25,513 bases of DNA from CADBRN01 sp050944685 (GTDB lineage Bacteria; Bacillota; Clostridia; Lachnospirales; Lachnospiraceae), in NCBI GenBank assembly GCA_050944685.1, contig JBMNRP010000030.1:1-25513 (forward strand), read 5' to 3'. Below are positions 22,796 to 25,513 of the stretch, piece by piece; the first letter of the stretch is position 1; each line of letters opens with the position of its first letter. A model generated the notes under the pieces. It searched no databases. It had not been told where the DNA came from and worked only from the letters and a program-made list of their open reading frames with translations. The translations under genes and the position numbers were made by a program.

Positions 22796-22846
22796 CGGCG
22801 GAAAGTCCGGCGATATCCAGTTCGTACAGGAAGGACAGAAGAAACA

Positions 22847-23803
22847 ATGAAATATATCAGAGAACTGCAGCCCGGCAGCCGTGTTTCAGGTATTTATCTC
22901 TGCAAATATAAGCAGAGCGCGGTTTCCAAAACCGGGAAACAATATGACAACGTGATTCTGATGGACCGCACCGGAGCGGTCAATGCCAAGGTCTGGGAGC
23001 CGGATTCCCCGGGCATCGACAACTTTGAGGAACTGGACTATATTGACATCGTCGGAGATGTGAATACGTTCAACGGGGCTCCGCAGGTGGCGATCCGGCG
23101 CGCACGCGTCGCCAGAGAGGGAGAGTATGATCCTGCGGATTACCTTCCGACCACCTCGAAAAATATCGAAAAAATGTACCAGGAGCTGCTTTCCTATGTA
23201 GACTCCATCCAGAATCCCTATTTATTGAATGTTCTGGAAGCCTTTTTCACCGATAACCAGGGATTTGCAGAACAGTTCAAAAATGCTTCCGCCGCCAAGA
23301 CAATTCATCATGGCTTCATCGGCGGCCTGCTGGAACACACTCTGAGCGTGACGAAACTCTGCGACTATTATACGAAAACGTATCCGGTGCTGAACCGCGA
23401 TCTCCTGCTGACGGCGGCCATGCTGCACGACATCGGAAAACTGCGCGAGCTCTCCGCATTTCCGGCCAATACATATACCGATGCGGGCCAGCTTCTGGGC
23501 CACATCGTGATCGGTACCGAGATGATCTGCGATGAGATCCGGAAGATTCCGGATTTTCCGCAGAAGCTGTCCGATGAACTTATTCACTGCATTATTTCCC
23601 ATCACGGAGAGCTGGAATACGGTTCGCCGAAAAAGCCCGCTCTCGCGGAAGCGCTTGCCCTCAGCCTCGCTGACATCACGGACGCCCGTATGGAGACTAT
23701 GACCGAGATCCTCGAGAACAGCGATAAGAACCCGGAAGAGTGGCTCGGTTACAACAGGATGCTCGAGACCAACATCCGGAAAACCGGAGAGCTTCCGGAG
23801 TGA
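22847..23803 (+). CDS. yhaM: YhaM-type 3'-5' exoribonuclease (OB-fold plus HD domain)
   Basis: This 318-residue protein matches YhaM, a metal-dependent 3'-5' exonuclease acting on RNA and possibly DNA. Residues 1-95 form an OB-fold nucleic-acid-binding domain (GSRVSGIYLCK...DNVILMDRTGAVNAKVWE; DIVGDVNTFNGAPQVAI). The HD domain follows with His164 (GLLEHTLSV), His194-Asp195 (AMLHDIGKL), His219 (LLGHIVIG), His252-His253 (SHHGELEYGSP) and a final Asp in LADITDAR. All metal ligands are present. The length is close to the Bacillus enzyme. ATG 22847 is used because an upstream in-frame ATG (22640) would read through a terminator. AAGGA lies about 11 bases upstream. It is followed by the methyltransferase gene after 74 bases. 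Confidence 0.9.
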   Translation: MKYIRELQPGSRVSGIYLCKYKQSAVSKTGKQYDNVILMDRTGAVNAKVWEPDSPGIDNFEELDYIDIVGDVNTFNGAPQVAIRRARVAREGEYDPADYLPTTSKNIEKMYQELLSYVDSIQNPYLLNVLEAFFTDNQGFAEQFKNASAAKTIHHGFIGGLLEHTLSVTKLCDYYTKTYPVLNRDLLLTAAMLHDIGKLRELSAFPANTYTDAGQLLGHIVIGTEMICDEIRKIPDFPQKLSDELIHCIISHHGELEYGSPKKPALAEALALSLADITDARMETMTEILENSDKNPEEWLGYNRMLETNIRKTGELPE

Positions 23804-23826
23804 CCCGGAAAACCGGAAAACTCCGG
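23776..23826 (+). repeat. CCGG-rich direct repeat and hairpin at the yhaM 3' end
   Basis: CCGGAAAACCGGA occurs exactly at 23776-23788 and 23805-23817. CCGGAGT (23795-23801) can also pair with ACTCCGG (23820-23826), enclosing a CCGG-AAAA-CCGG hairpin. The yhaM stop codon lies inside the repeat. No T-tract follows. Confidence 0.55.
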
Positions 23827-23877
23827 GGCCTTTCCGAAAAAAACGGAGAGCTCTGCCGGTGTGAAAGGTTGAGACAG

Positions 23878-25428
23878 ATGAAGTTTCAGAAAAATGACCT
23901 CGTTACGATCCGGATCGAAGACATCGGATCCGCCGGCGAGGGGATTGGAAAGGCGGAGGGCTTCACGGTATTTGTCCGGGATGCGCTTCTCGGCGATCTC
24001 GCGGAGGTGAAGCTGACGAAGGTGAAAAAAAGCTTCGGATACGGCAGGCTGATGCGCGTGATCCAGGCTTCTCCGTACCGGGTCAGCCCGCCCTGTCCGG
24101 TGTTCGGCCCCTGCGGGGGATGCCAGCTTCAGAATATGGATTACCGGGCTCAGCTTTCCTGGAAGGAAAATGTGGTCCGGAACGATCTGGAACGGATCGG
24201 AGGAATTGTCCTGGCGGCAGCGGACCACAACGAGGCCCGGCCGGATGCCGGGAATGAAATCGAAAGCCGGCCGGATACCGAAGAAGAAGTCAGGACTCGG
24301 AGGAACACCGGGAGCGAAATCCCCGGAAAAGCGGAACTTCCGGCGACTGTGGCTCAAATGGAACCGATTTCCGGGATGGAGCATCCGTTCCGCTATCGGA
24401 ATAAAGCGCTGTTTCCCGTGCGCAGAGACCGGGAGGGAAAACTGGTCGCCGGCTATTATGCACAGCACAGTCACCGTGTCATTCCGCTTCTTTCACTTTC
24501 CGGAGATGGAAAAGAACAGAAAACCCGGACCGGAGGGGACTGTCTGATCGGAGCAAAATGCAACAGGCCGGTCCTCGAAGCGGTACTTCACTGGATGGCG
24601 GATCACCGAATTGAGCCTTATGATGAGGAGAGCGGGAGAGGGCTTGTCCGTCACGTTCTCGTCCGCTTCGGCTGTTCGAGTGGTCAGATTCTCGTCTGCC
24701 CGGTGATCAATGGAAGGAAGCTTCCCTGTGCGGATGATCTCGTCCGCCGCCTCGTCTCGATAGACGGAATGACCTCCATTTCATACAGCGTGAATCTGGA
24801 GCGAACCAATGTCATCATGGGCAGCAGCTCGGTGACGCTCTGGGGAAGCGGCTCGATCGAAGATTCGATCGGTCCTCTGCGTTTCCGCATTTCTCCCCTC
24901 TCTTTTTTTCAAGTCAATCCTGTCCAGACGGTCCGCCTCTATGAAAAGGTTCTGGACTTTGCCAGTCTCTCGGGAAATGAAACCGTATGGGATCTTTATT
25001 GCGGAATCGGAAGCATTTCTCTTTTTCTCGCAAGGAAAGCGAAACAGGTAATAGGAGTTGAAATAATTCCGCAGGCAGTTGAGGACGCCAAAGAGAACGC
25101 GCTTCTGAACGGAATCTCAAATGCAGAGTTTCTTGCCGGAAAGGCGGAAGAAGTCGTTCCCCGGATTTTCAGGGAACAGAAGATCCGTGCAGATGTTGTG
25201 GTGGTCGATCCGCCCCGGAAGGGCTGCGATGAAATCCTGCTGGATACGATCATGCGGATGGAACCGGAGAAAATTGTGTATGTCAGCTGCAATCCGGCAA
25301 CGCTCGCGCGTGATGTAAAAAAACTGTCCGGAAGCAATTATCAGGTGACGAAAGTCGCGCCTTATGACCTTTTTCCGGCAAGCGTTCACGTCGAGACCGT
25401 AGTATTGATGTCAAGGCGCAGGGACTGA
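23878..25428 (+). CDS. rlmD: 23S rRNA (uracil-5)-methyltransferase, RlmD/RumA (TrmA) family
   Basis: This is a SAM-dependent enzyme that methylates a uracil C5 of 23S rRNA or tRNA. The N-terminal TRAM domain (1-60) is followed by the iron-sulfur cysteines Cys73-x5-Cys79-x2-Cys82, with Cys222 the probable fourth ligand. The methyltransferase domain has VWDLYCGIGSISLFLA, VVDPPRKGCDE and the catalytic Cys in YVSCNPATLARD. FFQVNP is also present. The length of 516 residues exceeds the usual roughly 450-460, because of an insert at about 113-160 containing three degenerate ten-residue repeats. ATG 23878 has AAAGG nine bases upstream. RlmD and RlmCD-type specificities cannot be separated by eye. 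The gene follows yhaM closely. Confidence 0.9.
   Translation: MKFQKNDLVTIRIEDIGSAGEGIGKAEGFTVFVRDALLGDLAEVKLTKVKKSFGYGRLMRVIQASPYRVSPPCPVFGPCGGCQLQNMDYRAQLSWKENVVRNDLERIGGIVLAAADHNEARPDAGNEIESRPDTEEEVRTRRNTGSEIPGKAELPATVAQMEPISGMEHPFRYRNKALFPVRRDREGKLVAGYYAQHSHRVIPLLSLSGDGKEQKTRTGGDCLIGAKCNRPVLEAVLHWMADHRIEPYDEESGRGLVRHVLVRFGCSSGQILVCPVINGRKLPCADDLVRRLVSIDGMTSISYSVNLERTNVIMGSSSVTLWGSGSIEDSIGPLRFRISPLSFFQVNPVQTVRLYEKVLDFASLSGNETVWDLYCGIGSISLFLARKAKQVIGVEIIPQAVEDAKENALLNGISNAEFLAGKAEEVVPRIFREQKIRADVVVVDPPRKGCDEILLDTIMRMEPEKIVYVSCNPATLARDVKKLSGSNYQVTKVAPYDLFPASVHVETVVLMSRRRD
24232..24321 (+). repeat. three imperfect 30-base tandem repeats inside rlmD
   Basis: Units 24232-24261, 24262-24291 and 24292-24321 encode EARPDAGNEI, ESRPDTEEEV and RTRRNTGSEI. 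They are in frame and lie in a charged insert between the iron-sulfur region and the methyltransferase domain. Confidence 0.65.
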
Positions 25429-25441
25429 AGTGTAAAAGAAC

Positions 25442-25499
25442 CCGGTAATCAAGCCATTTTCGGGATTCGTGTTGTTCAGGACGGCTTAGAGATTACCGG
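25442..25499 (+). repeat. interrupted inverted repeat downstream of rlmD
   Basis: CCGGTAATCAAGCC (25442-25455) pairs with GGCTT (25483-25487) and GATTACCGG (25491-25499), with a three-base AGA bulge. The loop is 27 bases. No T-tract follows inside the window. It could be the edge of a larger element or a structured RNA. Confidence 0.5.
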
Positions 25500-25513
25500 C
25501 ATGAAGCACTCTG

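Noticed and set aside
22640..22846. In-frame upstream extension of yhaM from ATG 22640
   Set aside because: It would translate through a strong terminator with a nine-T tail and adds residues not expected in YhaM proteins.

Overview
The window looks like chromosomal DNA from an anaerobic, low-to-mid GC Gram-positive bacterium of the Clostridia, most likely Lachnospiraceae. The evidence is strong AGGAGG-type ribosome binding sites, TTGACA/TATAAT promoters, a Cys-lipoprotein sugar-binding protein, a VanW-family wall protein, MutS2, YhaM, a UbiB kinase paired with a phasin-like protein, and the 3' end of a bacterial group II intron. The genus cannot be decided from sequence alone.

Layout. (1) Positions 1-125 hold the 3' end of a group II intron on the + strand (C-terminus of its reverse transcriptase, domain V, domain VI). 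It abuts, and supplies the last codons of, a minus-strand ubiB/aarF-type kinase gene (117-1757), which is preceded by a phasin-like gene (1865-2287). (2) dgkA (2483-2863) reads rightward and ends in a hairpin terminator. (3) Positions 2931-13282 are visibly AT-richer and form a carbohydrate or polyol utilisation region. It has a LacI-type repressor gene (minus), a divergent zinc alcohol dehydrogenase plus VOC-family enzyme operon, an AraC-type regulator with a small Cys-rich gene interrupted by an in-frame stop, and then an operon of SDR dehydrogenase, sugar-binding lipoprotein, RbsA-like ATPase, RbsC-like permease and a second SDR, closed by a strong terminator. (4) A tRNA-Gly(GCC) with its own promoter and terminator marks the return to GC-richer housekeeping DNA: VanW-family protein, AIR-synthase-like protein, convergent two-component system, mutS2, a divergent membrane-anchored trypsin-fold/PDZ protein lacking its catalytic His and Asp, a YhaM-type HD nuclease, and an RlmD/RumA-type rRNA uracil methyltransferase.

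How the parts work together. The AT-rich region reads as a self-contained import-and-oxidise module: a CUT2-type ABC importer, three NAD(P)-type dehydrogenases and a metal-dependent VOC enzyme under two local regulators, with no visible kinase, isomerase or aldolase. Its substrate is not evident. Three palindromic sites in its control regions are candidate operators. The flanking genes are mostly single housekeeping functions rather than one pathway.

The best candidates for follow-up are the oxidative transport module of unknown substrate, the intron/ubiB junction, the apparent pseudoprotease and the interrupted Cys-rich gene. No CRISPR array, complete insertion sequence, rRNA gene or recognisable defence system was seen. 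GC statements are by eye.
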